From: Udaeobacter sp963725505
GTDB taxonomy: Bacteria; Verrucomicrobiota; Verrucomicrobiia; Chthoniobacterales; UBA10450
Assembly: GCA_963725505.1 (NCBI GenBank)
Contig: CAVRYN010000005.1
Location: 434,001-498,000 of the forward strand
Direction of reading: 5' to 3'
DNA: 64,000 bases
The notes under the pieces were generated by a model, which did no database searches, had not been told where the DNA came from, and saw nothing but the letters and a program-made list of their open reading frames with translations. Positions 7,757-16,616 of this stretch are shown piece after piece (position 1 is the first letter of the stretch; each line of letters starts with the position of its first letter). The position numbers were made by a program, and so were the translations under genes.

Positions 7757-9265
7757 TCAGAGCTGGAAAAATGTTTGCAGCCGATGCAGGAAAGTCGCCG
7801 TGTATTGGCGTTGCTTTAAGACGTGTTCGTCCGTGCGGGTGACTTCTTTCAGGATTCCTTCGGTTTCCATTTTTCGCTGGGCAAGCAGCTCGCTCAGTTG
7901 AACGAGGCACCCGGGCTCGCTCTGCAGCACTTCCGCCATGGTGGGTTTGCCGATTTCCATCACGTAGCAGTCCCGATCCGCGCGCACAGTGGCGCTACGC
8001 GGTTCGCCGGTGAGCAGCGACATTTCTCCGAAGCAATCGCCCGAGTTCAGCGTGGCTACTTGGATTGTCGATCCATTTTTTGAGACCAAAACATTCGCTT
8101 CGCCGCGCAGCAGCACGAACATCGAATCACCCGGGGAGCCTTCCTCGATCACCGGTTCGCCGCGACCGAAAATGTTGAGGCGCGCCTGCTTGATCAGATG
8201 GTCGAGTTGTTCGTCGGAAAGACACTCGAAGAGTGGTTCGCCACGCAGAATCGACAATGCCTCGGCTTGATCGTCCTGAATGGGAGGCGCCGCTTTGCGC
8301 TCGACGTGCAACGTGCGGATCGGGAAGGGAATGGTGATGCCCTGGCGCTTGAGTTCGTACCAAACATTCGTGCGAACGGCGTCGTTGGTCTCATTGATCC
8401 TGGAGTGATTTCCCATGTAGTACTTGATCTCGTAGATCACGGCGTGATCGGCAAAATCGACCAGGAAAATTTTTGTCTTTGGCTGTGCCAGAACGTTTTT
8501 AGCCGTAGAGGCTGCCCGGTACAATGCATCCTTTACCAGACTGGGTGGGTTTTTATATTCAACTCCAACGCGGATCCGCATCGCGTGGACCTCCGTCGGA
8601 TAGTGGAGATTCACGATCTCGCGGCTCACCATCTGGTTGTTCGGGATATCGAGATAAATGTTGTCGTTGGTGCGCAGTCGCGTCGAACGCCAGTTAATCT
8701 CCATCACTTCGGCGAACCGCTCGCCTACTTGTAACCAGTCGCCGACCTTATAAGGCCGGTTAATTTGGATCGCTATGCCGCCAATGATCCCGGCGAAAAG
8801 ATTCTGTCCAGCGAAGCCGACGACGATTGCGATCACCCCCGAGCCCGCGAGCAGTCCCTTTAGTTGAGTTTCGGCATGGTAGCCGTAGCTCAGGACAACT
8901 AGCAGTACGATCAAAAAAATGATGCCGGCGACAACCTCACGCAGAAAATGTGGGATCGGTGTCTGCCGTTTCTTTTCGAAATAGAAATCCCAAACGTAGC
9001 GATTAATCAGCGCAACAACCAACGCCGTGCTCAACAAGATCACTGCCGCGCCCACATGGTACCGCCAGGACGCATGAACTCCGTACACGGCGATTGCGGC
9101 ATAAAAGGCGAGCGTCAAACAGAAGAGTCGGAAGAAGAGGCCGAGCGGCACACCAGCGCGACGTTTTAAAAAGCGGCCAATGCCGACGGCGATAAAGAAC
9201 GTCCCGATAAACACGATCACGGTCATCGCGTCTCGCTGTGCTTCAGAAACGGCGTCGAACATCAA
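7757..9265 (-). CDS. MscS-type channel with C-terminal cyclic-nucleotide-binding domain
   Basis: 502 residues. Four or five membrane spans fill residues 1-170. They are followed by the MscS pore and beta domain (GFAGQNLFAGIIGGIAIQIN, then RPYKVGDWLQV and a conserved NWRSTRLRTNDN). After about residue 335 comes a cNMP-binding domain: LFECLSDEQLDHL, then the phosphate-binding cassette FGEMSLLTGEPRSATV with the Arg that contacts the cyclic phosphate. This fits the bacterial cyclic-nucleotide-gated subclass of MscS channels, inner-membrane proteins whose mechanosensitivity is often reduced or lost. Ligand type cannot be decided from sequence. It is a single gene with no operon partner. Confidence 0.88.
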   Translation of the reverse strand: MMFDAVSEAQRDAMTVIVFIGTFFIAVGIGRFLKRRAGVPLGLFFRLFCLTLAFYAAIAVYGVHASWRYHVGAAVILLSTALVVALINRYVWDFYFEKKRQTPIPHFLREVVAGIIFLIVLLVVLSYGYHAETQLKGLLAGSGVIAIVVGFAGQNLFAGIIGGIAIQINRPYKVGDWLQVGERFAEVMEINWRSTRLRTNDNIYLDIPNNQMVSREIVNLHYPTEVHAMRIRVGVEYKNPPSLVKDALYRAASTAKNVLAQPKTKIFLVDFADHAVIYEIKYYMGNHSRINETNDAVRTNVWYELKRQGITIPFPIRTLHVERKAAPPIQDDQAEALSILRGEPLFECLSDEQLDHLIKQARLNIFGRGEPVIEEGSPGDSMFVLLRGEANVLVSKNGSTIQVATLNSGDCFGEMSLLTGEPRSATVRADRDCYVMEIGKPTMAEVLQSEPGCLVQLSELLAQRKMETEGILKEVTRTDEHVLKQRQYTATFLHRLQTFFQL

Positions 9266-9330
9266 GGGCGAAATATATCAGAAAGCAGTTCGCTTGAAAG
9301 TTTTCTCGTAAAAACCCGCAAAGCAGAGCT

Positions 9331-9386
9331 GTAGGGCGGGCGCTCCACCTGCCGATCTGGAATGGCAAGCAGCGGGGTTGCCCTAC
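9331..9386. repeat. Inverted REP pair (GTAG type)
   Basis: GTAGGGCGGGCG at 9331 and, inverted, GTAGGGCAACCCC ending at 9386. Each half can form a short hairpin. It fills the gap between the MscS gene and the DUF423 gene and abuts the latter's stop codon. Confidence 0.65.
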
Positions 9387-9388
9387 AA

Positions 9389-9748
9389 TTACTTCGTCGG
9401 CGCGAGGATCAGCCACGCCCAGCCGGCAAGGAAACAAAGCCCCCCGATCGGAGTGACAGGGCCGAGCCAGTCCCGCGCCTGCGGGATCAGCGCCATCAAA
9501 TAGAGGCTTCCGCTGAAAAGGAGAATCCCGGCAAAGAGCAGCCACCACGCGCCCCGATTCATCGCGCCGTAAAGCGCGAGAACTAGCAGCGCGATCGCGT
9601 GAATAAAATGATAAAGGACGGCTTTGTTCCAGACATCCAACATGCCACGCAGTTCGAGAGTCGATTTCAGACTGTGCGCTCCGAACGCTCCCAGTGCTAC
9701 GGCCAGAAAACAGAGCGCGGCTGCAATCCGAAACAACGAAATCGACAT
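9389..9748 (-). CDS. DUF423 family small membrane protein
   Basis: 119 residues with four membrane spans. The family fingerprint is present: ALGAFGAHSLKSTLE at the N-terminus, YHFIHAIALLVLAL in the second span, FSGSLYLMAL in the third and the terminal TPIGGLCFLAGWAWL. E. coli YgdD is a homologue. The biochemical role is not established. It is the gene after the MFS carrier on the same strand with a four-base gap (9749-9752), so the two are probably co-transcribed. Confidence 0.87.
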   Translation of the reverse strand: MSISLFRIAAALCFLAVALGAFGAHSLKSTLELRGMLDVWNKAVLYHFIHAIALLVLALYGAMNRGAWWLLFAGILLFSGSLYLMALIPQARDWLGPVTPIGGLCFLAGWAWLILAPTK

Positions 9749-9752
9749 TTTG

Positions 9753-11054
9753 CTATTTCCAGCGACTTCGGCGCATCTCCAACTGCTTTTTTAAATCGTT
9801 CAATGCTGATTGTCGGCTTTGCCGAATCGTTTTCACGTAGAAAATCGTTCCGGCGACGCCGAAGGCCGCCGCTCCGAGAAAATTTAGTGCCGGCCCAAGT
9901 TTCCACAGATACGCGCCAAGGATTGCGCCGGTGCTAACGATCAAATCGCGAACAAGATAGTACGTGCCGACCATTTGACCGCGTCGCTCGGAGTCGCTGT
10001 ATCCGATGATGAGCGCCTTGCGTGATGTATCTCCAAACTCCTTCAAGCCGCGAATCACAAATGCGATGACCAACGCTGAAAAACTTCGCGACATCAGCAA
10101 ACTGATTGGAAAAAGCGTGAACATGATGAAGGTCACGATGACGAAAGGCTCGCGCCCATGCCGATCCGCATAGTGCGAGGCGGGAATGATGCATACCGTA
10201 GCGGCGAGCATTTCTATGGCGATTAGGATGCCCACTTGTCGGCCGCTAACGCCGATGTAATCCATCGCAAAAATTACCACCCAGGCGTAGGGCACTCGTT
10301 CGCAAAAGCGAATCAAGATGTCGCCCAAAAGCAGGCGCCTCAGCGGCGAACTGAATTCGCGAAAGCTTCGCCAGAGATTCCACTGCTCCGGCTCCGGGGC
10401 GGTCGCGGCGACTCGCGCTTCGTCATTCGTTTCTTCGCGCAATTGCCGTTGCACTAAAATTGTGACCGCTGAGAGAAAGATCGAGACGACGAGCGCGATG
10501 CGCACGCCGTTGATGATTCCGAACCGGTCGATCAACATTCCGCCAAAAATTGGCGCAATCATGATCGGCAACCGTTTGATTACGGATTGAACGCCCACAC
10601 CCATGGAGTGGCGATTTGCTTCGAGCGCTGCTCCGACCAGGGAAAATGTCGCAGGCAGGGAAAAACAAGTCCACGAAAGGAACAGAAACATTCCGGCGAT
10701 CACTGCGGCCCAATGCGGAACAAGGAGGACCAGCGCATAGCCGGCGATTGAGACTACGTTGAAGATGATGAACGCGCGGCGATGTCCCCAAACGTCCACA
10801 AGGACTCCGCCGGGGTACGCGTAGATCGCGCCGAGCAAAGTGCGCAGCGCATCGTAAAGACCAATCACAAAAACCGTTGCACCGACCGCTAGCAGGTACT
10901 TCGGCACAAAACGCATCCAAAGTTCTTCGCCCGCGCCGATCACAAAAATGGCGATGAGCAGGATGACAAGATTGCGTTTGAGTCCGAAGAAATCCGCGAA
11001 CTGCCGCTTCCGATTTACGCTTGGCTCATCTGGCGTTTGCATTCCGCTCTTCAT
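9753..11054 (-). CDS. MFS transporter, substrate unknown
   Basis: 433 residues, 12 predicted spans in two halves. The loop 2-3 motif of the superfamily appears as GVLVDVWGHRRAF (about residue 82) and again in the second half as HYADRHGREPFV. A cytoplasmic central loop follows FLSAVTILVQRQLREET. The protein therefore belongs to the major facilitator superfamily. Nothing in the neighbours (DUF423 downstream, RAYT upstream on the other strand) points to a substrate. An internal ATG four codons in is an alternative start. Confidence 0.85.
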   Translation of the reverse strand: MKSGMQTPDEPSVNRKRQFADFFGLKRNLVILLIAIFVIGAGEELWMRFVPKYLLAVGATVFVIGLYDALRTLLGAIYAYPGGVLVDVWGHRRAFIIFNVVSIAGYALVLLVPHWAAVIAGMFLFLSWTCFSLPATFSLVGAALEANRHSMGVGVQSVIKRLPIMIAPIFGGMLIDRFGIINGVRIALVVSIFLSAVTILVQRQLREETNDEARVAATAPEPEQWNLWRSFREFSSPLRRLLLGDILIRFCERVPYAWVVIFAMDYIGVSGRQVGILIAIEMLAATVCIIPASHYADRHGREPFVIVTFIMFTLFPISLLMSRSFSALVIAFVIRGLKEFGDTSRKALIIGYSDSERRGQMVGTYYLVRDLIVSTGAILGAYLWKLGPALNFLGAAAFGVAGTIFYVKTIRQSRQSALNDLKKQLEMRRSRWK

Positions 11055-11120
11055 AAGACGCGATTTACCAACGCGGAATGGAACTTTTGAAAAGCGCCTC
11101 CTGCACTATGTCTGCCTTCT

Positions 11121-11674
11121 GTAGCGGCGGTCTCTGACCGTCGCGCTATGCAATGTGCTAGACTCCTTTCCATGCCCGAACGCCTAAAGCGCCTTGATAT
11201 TGTTTATCAACATTCACCGATCTATTTCGTCACTGCGTGTGCGGCAAACCGGCGAAAGCTGTTGGCAAACGAAGCAATTCATAACGTATTTAAGGCCTTT
11301 GCTCAGTGCGCTCCAAATTATGGAGCGTGGATCGGCGCGTACGTCTTCATGCCTGATCATATCCATCTCTTTGTCGCGATTGATGACAAGCGGCTTAGCT
11401 TGTCTGTTTGGATGAAATCGCTAAAAGGCACGCTTTCTTCCAAGCTTCGCGAGCAGGGCATCGCTTCCCCATATTGGCAGAAGGGGTTCTTCGATCATGT
11501 GCTGCGGAGCGGCGATTCGTATTCACAGAAATGGAATTATGTGAGGGAGAATCCTGTCCGAGCGGGTCTGGCGGCGTGTTGGAACGAATGGTCGTATCTC
11601 GGTGAGATATTTGATCTCGAATTTCACAACGCGCGCTTTTGAGCAGAAGCGCGACAGTCAGAGACTGCCGCTAC
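11121..11674. mobile_element. RAYT gene flanked by two inverted REPs
   Basis: Left REP at 11121-11145 starts GTAGCGGCGGTCTCTGACCG. The right REP at 11650-11674 is its inverse with two or three changes. Both fold around the CTCTGA or TCT loop with GGTC/GACC-type arms. A tyrosine transposase lies between them. This is the arrangement expected of a REP-associated tyrosine transposase with its cognate REPs. Confidence 0.8.
11172..11642 (+). CDS. REP-associated tyrosine transposase (Y1_Tnp)
   Basis: 156 residues from the ATG at 11172 (an upstream GTG/ATG extension overlaps the REP). The HUH nuclease motif is MPDHIHLFV (about residue 62) and the catalytic tyrosine is in KWNYVRENPVRAGL (about residue 126). 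Both are diagnostic of IS200/IS605-like Y1 transposases of the RAYT branch. Such enzymes cut single-stranded REP hairpins beside a conserved GTRG-like tetranucleotide. Here both flanking REPs, and many others in the window, carry GTAG at the hairpin foot, so this gene is the obvious candidate for their spread. All key residues are intact. Confidence 0.9.
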   Translation: MPERLKRLDIVYQHSPIYFVTACAANRRKLLANEAIHNVFKAFAQCAPNYGAWIGAYVFMPDHIHLFVAIDDKRLSLSVWMKSLKGTLSSKLREQGIASPYWQKGFFDHVLRSGDSYSQKWNYVRENPVRAGLAACWNEWSYLGEIFDLEFHNARF

Positions 11675-11691
11675 AGCAAAAGCGCCTACCA

Positions 11692-12111
11692 TTAGCTCAC
11701 CTGGCGTTTGCATTCCGCGTAAAGGGCGTCGTAAACGGCGAATTCGCGCTCGAGAATTTCTTGATCGCTCAGTCCGAGCGCGCCGAAACCGCTGGCGATC
11801 CAGCGCAAACCTTCTCCGGCTGCGTGCGGATTGTGTGGGTGCGAGTCGGCCGCGCGAACGATTTCACCCAGCAACACGAGCGCCGGATTAGTGAGCTCAT
11901 ATTTTTTCATGATCGAATTGAACGAAACGTCTTCGCCATGATGCCCGAGCTCGCAATTCGGGACGTCGAACACGATTCCGTCATCGACCTTTGTCCAATC
12001 GGTGTCGTGCGGAAGGAAGATAAACTCCGCATCTTGGTCGATGAATTTTTTGATAAGCCACGGACAGGCGACTCGGTCCACTTTAATTTTCTCGCGAGTG
12101 ATCCATTTCAT
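11692..12111 (-). CDS. ChrB C-terminal-domain protein (chromate-resistance-like)
   Basis: About 139 residues from the ATG at 12111. MKWITREKIKVDRVACPWLI is the typical start of the ChrB C-terminal domain, followed by DQDAEFIFLP, FDVPNCELGHHGEDVSF and a helical tail ending QEILEREFAVYDALY. The family binds or senses chromate together with ChrA in some bacteria, but no chrA is here and many members are of unknown role. A longer in-frame form would start at 12153 inside a REP element, so it is rejected. Confidence 0.82.
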   Translation of the reverse strand: MKWITREKIKVDRVACPWLIKKFIDQDAEFIFLPHDTDWTKVDDGIVFDVPNCELGHHGEDVSFNSIMKKYELTNPALVLLGEIVRAADSHPHNPHAAGEGLRWIASGFGALGLSDQEILEREFAVYDALYAECKRQVS

Positions 12112-12128
12112 GCGGTTTGCTGGCGGTT

Positions 12129-12189
12129 GTAGGGCGTCTGTATCAGACGCCACACTCTACGTCATCGGCGTTTCACAGAAACGCCCTAC
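12129..12189. repeat. Inverted REP pair (GTAG type)
   Basis: GTAG then the perfect hairpin GGCGTCTG-TAT-CAGACGCC at 12129-12151. The inverse partner is GTAG then GGCGTTT-CTGTG-AAACGCC, ending at 12189. It is located immediately upstream of the ChrB-like gene. Confidence 0.85.
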
Positions 12190-12253
12190 AATAAATCTGG
12201 TGTGTTGGATATTGAGGGTTGGATGCTGGACATCTGCGGGTTAATCTCGACGA

Positions 12254-12679
12254 GTGGCAGCTTGGTTCTGGTATGCGGTCGTCGCCGCCATTCTCTATGG
12301 CGCCCATCAAATCTTTACACGACTTGCGGCGGAGCGCATCGGCGAAGGTCTGGGCGGATTTGTCGTTGAAGCCAGCGCCGCGTTATCGATTCTAATCTAT
12401 CTCGCGTTTCTCTGGCTTAGTGGACGTTGGAGCCAGAAATTCAGTATGCCCGGTTTTAATTACTCGCTGCTCACCGGCATCTGTGTGGGCGCTGGTACCA
12501 TCGCGTTCTTTTTACTTTTTCAAAAGGGCGGCCCACTGTCTTCTGTTCCGGCCATTCTGGCGGGCGGCGCAGCAATCATGGCAATCGCCGGCATTCTTTT
12601 CTTTCGCGAACCACCATCGTGGCAAAGAATCGCCGGTGTTGCGTTCGCGATCGTGGGTTTGTTTTTGCTGCGCAAATAG
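12254..12679 (+). CDS. EamA-domain transporter, single domain
   Basis: 141 residues, GTG start. It comprises one EamA unit of five spans: WFWYAVVAAILYGAHQIFTR, a glycine-rich central span, SVPAILAGGAAIMAIAGILF and the end motif REPPSWQRIAGVAFAIVGLF. Most DMT carriers have two such units, so this protein probably forms a dimer, like small multidrug-resistance or half-size DMT proteins. Substrate unknown. Confidence 0.83.
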   Translation: MAAWFWYAVVAAILYGAHQIFTRLAAERIGEGLGGFVVEASAALSILIYLAFLWLSGRWSQKFSMPGFNYSLLTGICVGAGTIAFFLLFQKGGPLSSVPAILAGGAAIMAIAGILFFREPPSWQRIAGVAFAIVGLFLLRK

Positions 12680-12807
12680 AAATCCATCCCGCGTTCATTT
12701 CGTAAACGGCCTTTTGACAGGGCAGCAGCGATTGTAGATTACAAGCTCAAGATGCGCGCCGCGTGGCAAAAATTCGTTGCGGACCGCGGCTAACCGAACG
12801 CAAACCA

Positions 12808-13603
12808 ATGCCCACGCGTGATTCAAATCTCGACGCGCTCGCCATTAAGGTTCCGCAGGTAACGCTTCTCTTCTGGATCATTAAGATCCTGGCGACCACG
12901 CTAGGCGAAACCGGCGGCGATGCCGTCACCATGTCCTGGCTTGGTGAAACTACGCCCGAAGCCAAAGCTGGCGGTTATTTGATCGGCACGGCGATTTTCG
13001 GCGTGATTTTCATAGCGGCAGTGCTTGTGCAAATCAGAGCGAAAAAATTTCACCCATTCCTCTACTGGCTAACGATCGTCGCAACGACGACGGTCGGCAC
13101 CACACTGGCCGATTATTGCGACCAGATCGCTCGGCATTGGTTACACCGGCGGCTCGGCCATCTTACTGACCTGCGTCATTGGCTCGCTTCTGATCTGGCG
13201 TTGGTCGACCGGGAGCATATCTATCGAGACGGTGAATACACCGAAGGTCGAGGTGTTTTATTGGGTCACGATCATGTTCTCGCAGACGCTCGGTACGGCA
13301 CTCGGCGATTGGGTCGCCGATACCAACGAAATGGGTTATACCGGGGCGGCCGCGGTCTTCGGTGGTTTACTTCTGGTGACCGCTCTTCTCTACTACTTCA
13401 CCAGCATTTCACGCGTGATTTTATTTTGGGCTGCGTTCATCTTGACTCGCCCGCTCGGCGCCGTCGTCGGCGACTTTCTCGATAAGCCGCATGCGCAAGG
13501 AGGACTGGCTCTAAGCCGTTACACTGCATCGTTAGCGCTCCTGGTGGTAATTATCGCTTTAATTTTGATTTTCCCGCAGAAGCCGGCTTCGAAAGCGCAT
13601 TGA
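12808..13603 (+). pseudogene. COG4705-like membrane protein with a one-base frameshift
   Basis: From the ATG at 12808 the first frame runs to TTLADYCDQ and then turns into nonsense. Removing one C at 13122-13123 restores DRSLGIGYTGGSAILLT and an uninterrupted chain to the stop at 13603, about 264 residues. The reconstructed protein has eight spans arranged as four repeats, each starting with a TLG(E/T)xxGD-like motif: ATTLGETGGDA, GTTLADYCD, QTLGTALGDW and RPLGAVVGDF. This fits the uncharacterised membrane-anchored COG4705 family. A one-base change in an otherwise well-kept gene may be a sequencing error. Confidence 0.78.
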
Positions 13604-13625
13604 TGAAATCAGAAAAACATTTCGC

Positions 13626-14367
13626 TCAATAAACGAATTGCATGCCGAAATAGCCGATGAGCGCCGTTGGTTGATCAGGCGACCGGATCTCATGTCCCAT
13701 CGATACGATCAGGATGTACGTCTCCGTGAATTCGTGGCGCAAACCGAAGTTCACCGTGAGCACGTCCCGGGTGAAATTCATTCGCGATGTGCCATGCAGC
13801 TCCGCCATCAGCATCGTTGGTTTCGCTACATCGAAATCCGCCGACAACTCCGTAAAGCCATTCGCTTCGGCCAACGGTGCTGGCAAGCGGCCCGAACTCG
13901 GCATCTGCGTGCCAGCGCCCGAACGTCTTCGCAGTTTGAAACGGAATTTGAAAACGCGTGCCGTCTTCAGCCAGACCACGGCGAACCGATGATTGGTCAA
14001 TGTTAAAAATGACACGCGGAAACATCGACATGTCGAAGCCGCTCGTCGCCTCGTCGAGAAAACGCCATTTCACGGCCGCTTCCGTTACGCCCAGACCGCC
14101 AATCGGACCGTGATCGTTTCGTTTCAACAGCACTGGTGCCGTTTGGAGCGTGAGCTGAATGTGGTCGCCGACTCCGTAATTCAGATCAATCTCCGGTAAA
14201 TCGTAGGACGTTTCGCCCGAACGGTGTTCAAACGCGATCGCGAAATTGTTTTCCCATTTTCCGTTTCCGGGCGTGCCGGGATCGTCCGTGATCATCGGTG
14301 GACCGCCTTGCGCAAAGGCAGCTCGCGCTGCGCAAGCGAGCAACGCCGCGATCGCTAATCGTCGCAC
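13626..14367 (-). pseudogene. Exported outer-membrane-like protein with a frameshift
   Basis: The start at 14367 gives a signal peptide (MRRLAIAALLACAARAAFAQ) and PPMITDDPGTPGNGKWENN, typical of the secreted family annotated as putative phenol-pathway or transporter-like beta proteins. Amphipathic strands follow (DHIQLTLQTAPVLL, AAVKWRFLDE). Near 13831-13845 the frame must shift: the first frame stops making sense after LYGVVGG, while another frame continues with DVAKPTMLMAELHG to HEIRSPDQPTALIGYFGMQF and a stop at 13626. The full length would be about 247 residues, ending in an aromatic residue as outer-membrane barrels do. Function unknown. Confidence 0.68.
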
Positions 14368-14370
14368 GAA

Positions 14371-15405
14371 CTAATGCTTCGCCGATTCGCTCGGGCCGTA
14401 AACCAAAAGCTTCAACGTGTTCGGCACAATCGTCGGCCGCGCGGGCGAAGCGCCCGGCGATGGCGAGGGCGGCGGCTGAAATTGCGCGGTCGGCAAATAA
14501 ATTCGATGCGTTTTCGGGTCGATCGCCATGGTCCGCGCGCCGCGTTCGGTCTTCAATGTTTGAACGACGATCAATTTGTCCGGTGTTTCTTCTTTCGCGA
14601 TCGTTGTTGTGCCTTCACCGCATGACGCGAACGCAAGCTGAGTCGTTTCGTCGAACGCACAACCGTCAACACCGGCGCCGATCGGCACTGTGGTAATGAC
14701 TTTTCCGGTTTCGGTGTCGAGCATCACCATCATTTTGTTATGACAAGTGGCGAACAATCGGTGATGCGCCGCGTCCGACGCGATGCCGCTCGGTCCCTCG
14801 CCGGGAGCAAGCGGCCAGCGTGCGATCACTTCGTGTTTGGCCGTATCGATTACCGCCACTTCGTTTTTGTCCTCGATATTGCAGTAAATGCGGCCGGCGG
14901 TCTCATCTACCGCTGCAAATTCCGGACTGCCTCCGAGCGGAATTGTCGCAACAGCCTTCGCTTCTTTCGCGTCGATCACCGTCGCTGAATTTCCTTTGTG
15001 GTTGAAAATGTAAACTTCGCCGCGAAGCGGTTCGTAAACGAGGGCGTCAGGACTCTCGCCGGTATCGATTTTTGAAAACGTTTTCAACGTCTTCAAATCG
15101 ACGACACTCGATTTGGACTCTTTTCCATTGGAGGAGAAGCCGCGTTGCAGCTCGGGCACTGCCACGAACCCGTGAACGCCCGGGGTGTCGGCAATTTCGC
15201 CGACGACAGCATTCTTGTTTAGATCGACAACGACGACTTTGGTCGCGTGCGAGAGATAGAGACGGCTCGCAGCCGAATCGATCGTCAAAATGTCCCAGCC
15301 GCCTTCGCCGCCGATCGGGATCTCGCTAAGAAACTGGTAAAGGTCATTTGCGTGTGCAGCGGCGCAGAAAAAAACCAAAGCGCAGCCAAGTGTCCATCGA
15401 CGCAT
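14371..15405 (-). CDS. Secreted YVTN/YncE-like beta-propeller protein
   Basis: 344 residues from the ATG at 15405, which has AGAAGG nine bases upstream and gives a signal peptide (LGCALVFFCAAAHA). The body is a series of about 42-residue blades with the pattern VVVDLNKNAVVGEI, SVVDLKTLKTFSKIDTG, ATVIDAKEAKAVATIPLGG, VAVIDTAKHEVIARWPL, VMLDTETGKVITTVPIGAG. A Pro-rich segment follows near the end. Such propellers are periplasmic or cell-surface binding proteins. It follows the exported protein at 13626-14367 on the same strand with a three-base gap, suggesting an operon. A longer frame toward 15561 overlaps a REP and is rejected. Confidence 0.83.
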   Translation of the reverse strand: MRRWTLGCALVFFCAAAHANDLYQFLSEIPIGGEGGWDILTIDSAASRLYLSHATKVVVVDLNKNAVVGEIADTPGVHGFVAVPELQRGFSSNGKESKSSVVDLKTLKTFSKIDTGESPDALVYEPLRGEVYIFNHKGNSATVIDAKEAKAVATIPLGGSPEFAAVDETAGRIYCNIEDKNEVAVIDTAKHEVIARWPLAPGEGPSGIASDAAHHRLFATCHNKMMVMLDTETGKVITTVPIGAGVDGCAFDETTQLAFASCGEGTTTIAKEETPDKLIVVQTLKTERGARTMAIDPKTHRIYLPTAQFQPPPSPSPGASPARPTIVPNTLKLLVYGPSESAKH

Positions 15406-15491
15406 CGCATGCCACCTTCTTATGTGGACGCAATCAGCGCCAGCGCAGTTTTGACGTTTTCGGCGACGATTCGCGCGCTCGCGTGAGAACT

Positions 15492-15568
15492 GTAGCCGGG
15501 ATCGCTGATCCCGGCAGCTTGCACGTGGTTGCCGTTTCACGGCATCCGGAGTCACCGACACCGGCTAC
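15492..15568. repeat. Inverted REP pair (GTAG type)
   Basis: GTAG then the perfect hairpin CCGGGATC-GCT-GATCCCGG (15492-15514). The inverse partner is GTAG then CCGG-T-GTC-GGT-GAC-T-CCGG, ending at 15568. It is located upstream of the propeller gene. Confidence 0.85.
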
Positions 15569-15695
15569 AGTCGCGTACGCGCGTGAACGCGGCGAAGACG
15601 ACATTAGATCGCGCCGCTCCGCCGCGCTTCACCCCTGATCGCGTTGAGCGCCTCGACAAGCTGCGAGCCAATCAACAACGCGGTTCACCTGGCGA

Positions 15696-16007
15696 TTAGT
15701 ATTTCTCGCCTTCTTTGTGCTCTTTCGACTCGTAGTGTTTCCTTAGCACCTTGCCGTTAGCATCGATTTCAACGCCAATTTCCTTGCCGTTCTTGTCGAT
15801 GACGGCTTCATAGTTCGCGCCCTCCTTTTCCCAGCGGACGATTGTCCCGCCTTTGGCCTCTGCCTGGGCAGCCTGCTGCACTGCGGCAGGGACGTCAGAG
15901 CTATTGATGGTTTGTTCTTCGTGTTTTTCTTCGTTCGCTTGTGCAGCAATGCCGAACGCCAAGCCGGCGCTTACCGCTGCTACTGTGAATAGCTTTTTCG
16001 TTTTCAT
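15696..16007 (-). CDS. Small secreted PepSY-like protein
   Basis: 103 residues. A signal peptide (MKTKKLFTVAAVSAGLAFGIAAQA) is followed by one small domain: SSDVPAAVQQAAQAEAKGGT, then VRWEKEGANYEAVIDKNGKEIGVEIDANGKVLRKH. The VPAAVQ helix and the NYEAVIDKNGKEIxVxID-xxGKVL strands are the PepSY or putative-beta-lactamase-inhibitor-like pattern. Members usually act in the periplasm and bind proteases or metals; a specific role cannot be read. The tail is His/Glu/Lys rich. Confidence 0.75.
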   Translation of the reverse strand: MKTKKLFTVAAVSAGLAFGIAAQANEEKHEEQTINSSDVPAAVQQAAQAEAKGGTIVRWEKEGANYEAVIDKNGKEIGVEIDANGKVLRKHYESKEHKEGEKY

Positions 16008-16112
16008 AATTGTTAAGCTTTGACTGTTAGCTTTTCAGTATTGTTCGAAACTGAGTGCTGATTGGCGTGGAAAAGACCAAAAAAATCGAAGCGTGAGCCG
16101 ATCAGCTGCATG

Positions 16113-16610
16113 TCAGGCCGAACCCGACAAGCGAGCGCACTCCGCTTCGTAATCTTCAATTAATTTCAGGATTTTGGATTGAAATCCATCCTGCGCCCCA
16201 TAGACCGCGCCGATACCTTCGGCAAACGCTTTTTGCTTGAGCTCGTCCTCAATCGTTAAGCTTAGCTCAGCGAGCTTTTCGATGTTCGCTCGCGAGTGAA
16301 ACTCCAACTCCTTCAGCTTGGAAAGAACGGCCATGGATTTTTCCAAGTGCGTTGAATCTGGTGGTTGAGGTGGCTTTTCCGCCTCGGGCTTGGGCGCAGT
16401 GCTTTGCTCATCAGTGGCTGGTTTGGTTTTCTCGGTTTGTCCCTTTCTGGCCGGCTGCGGTGTGCCAGCGTGCTGAGGATGCTTGGCTTTGTGGTGCTTC
16501 TCTTGAGTGACTTTCTTCGCGTGCGCGATGTTGCGTGGGTCTCCCATCATCTTGTAGGCGGGTTTCACGCGTCCGGCGGCCGTATCTATGGCGCAAACAC
16601 TCATAAACAT
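16113..16610 (-). CDS. Lys/Pro-rich protein of unknown function, now in frame with upstream gene
   Basis: This stretch is about 165 codons. It reads in one open frame with the FAD oxidoreductase upstream, linked through a REP element. Possible own starts are the ATGs at 16610, 16604 or 16550; none has a clear ribosome site. A low-complexity middle part rich in Lys, Pro, Gln and Glu (HHKAKHPQHAG, then KPEAEKPPQPPDS) is followed by a helical C-terminus (MAVLSKLKELEFHSRANIEK, then LIEDYEAECARLSG). I do not recognise the family. Whether it is made alone or only as a tail on the FAD protein is undecided. Confidence 0.45.
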   Translation of the reverse strand: MFMSVCAIDTAAGRVKPAYKMMGDPRNIAHAKKVTQEKHHKAKHPQHAGTPQPARKGQTEKTKPATDEQSTAPKPEAEKPPQPPDSTHLEKSMAVLSKLKELEFHSRANIEKLAELSLTIEDELKQKAFAEGIGAVYGAQDGFQSKILKLIEDYEAECARLSGSA

Positions 16611-16616
16611 GACGGT

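Noticed and set aside
14371..15561. 52-codon N-terminal extension of the YVTN propeller
   Set aside because: It overlaps a REP pair and lacks a signal peptide; the start at 15405 has a ribosome site and a signal peptide.
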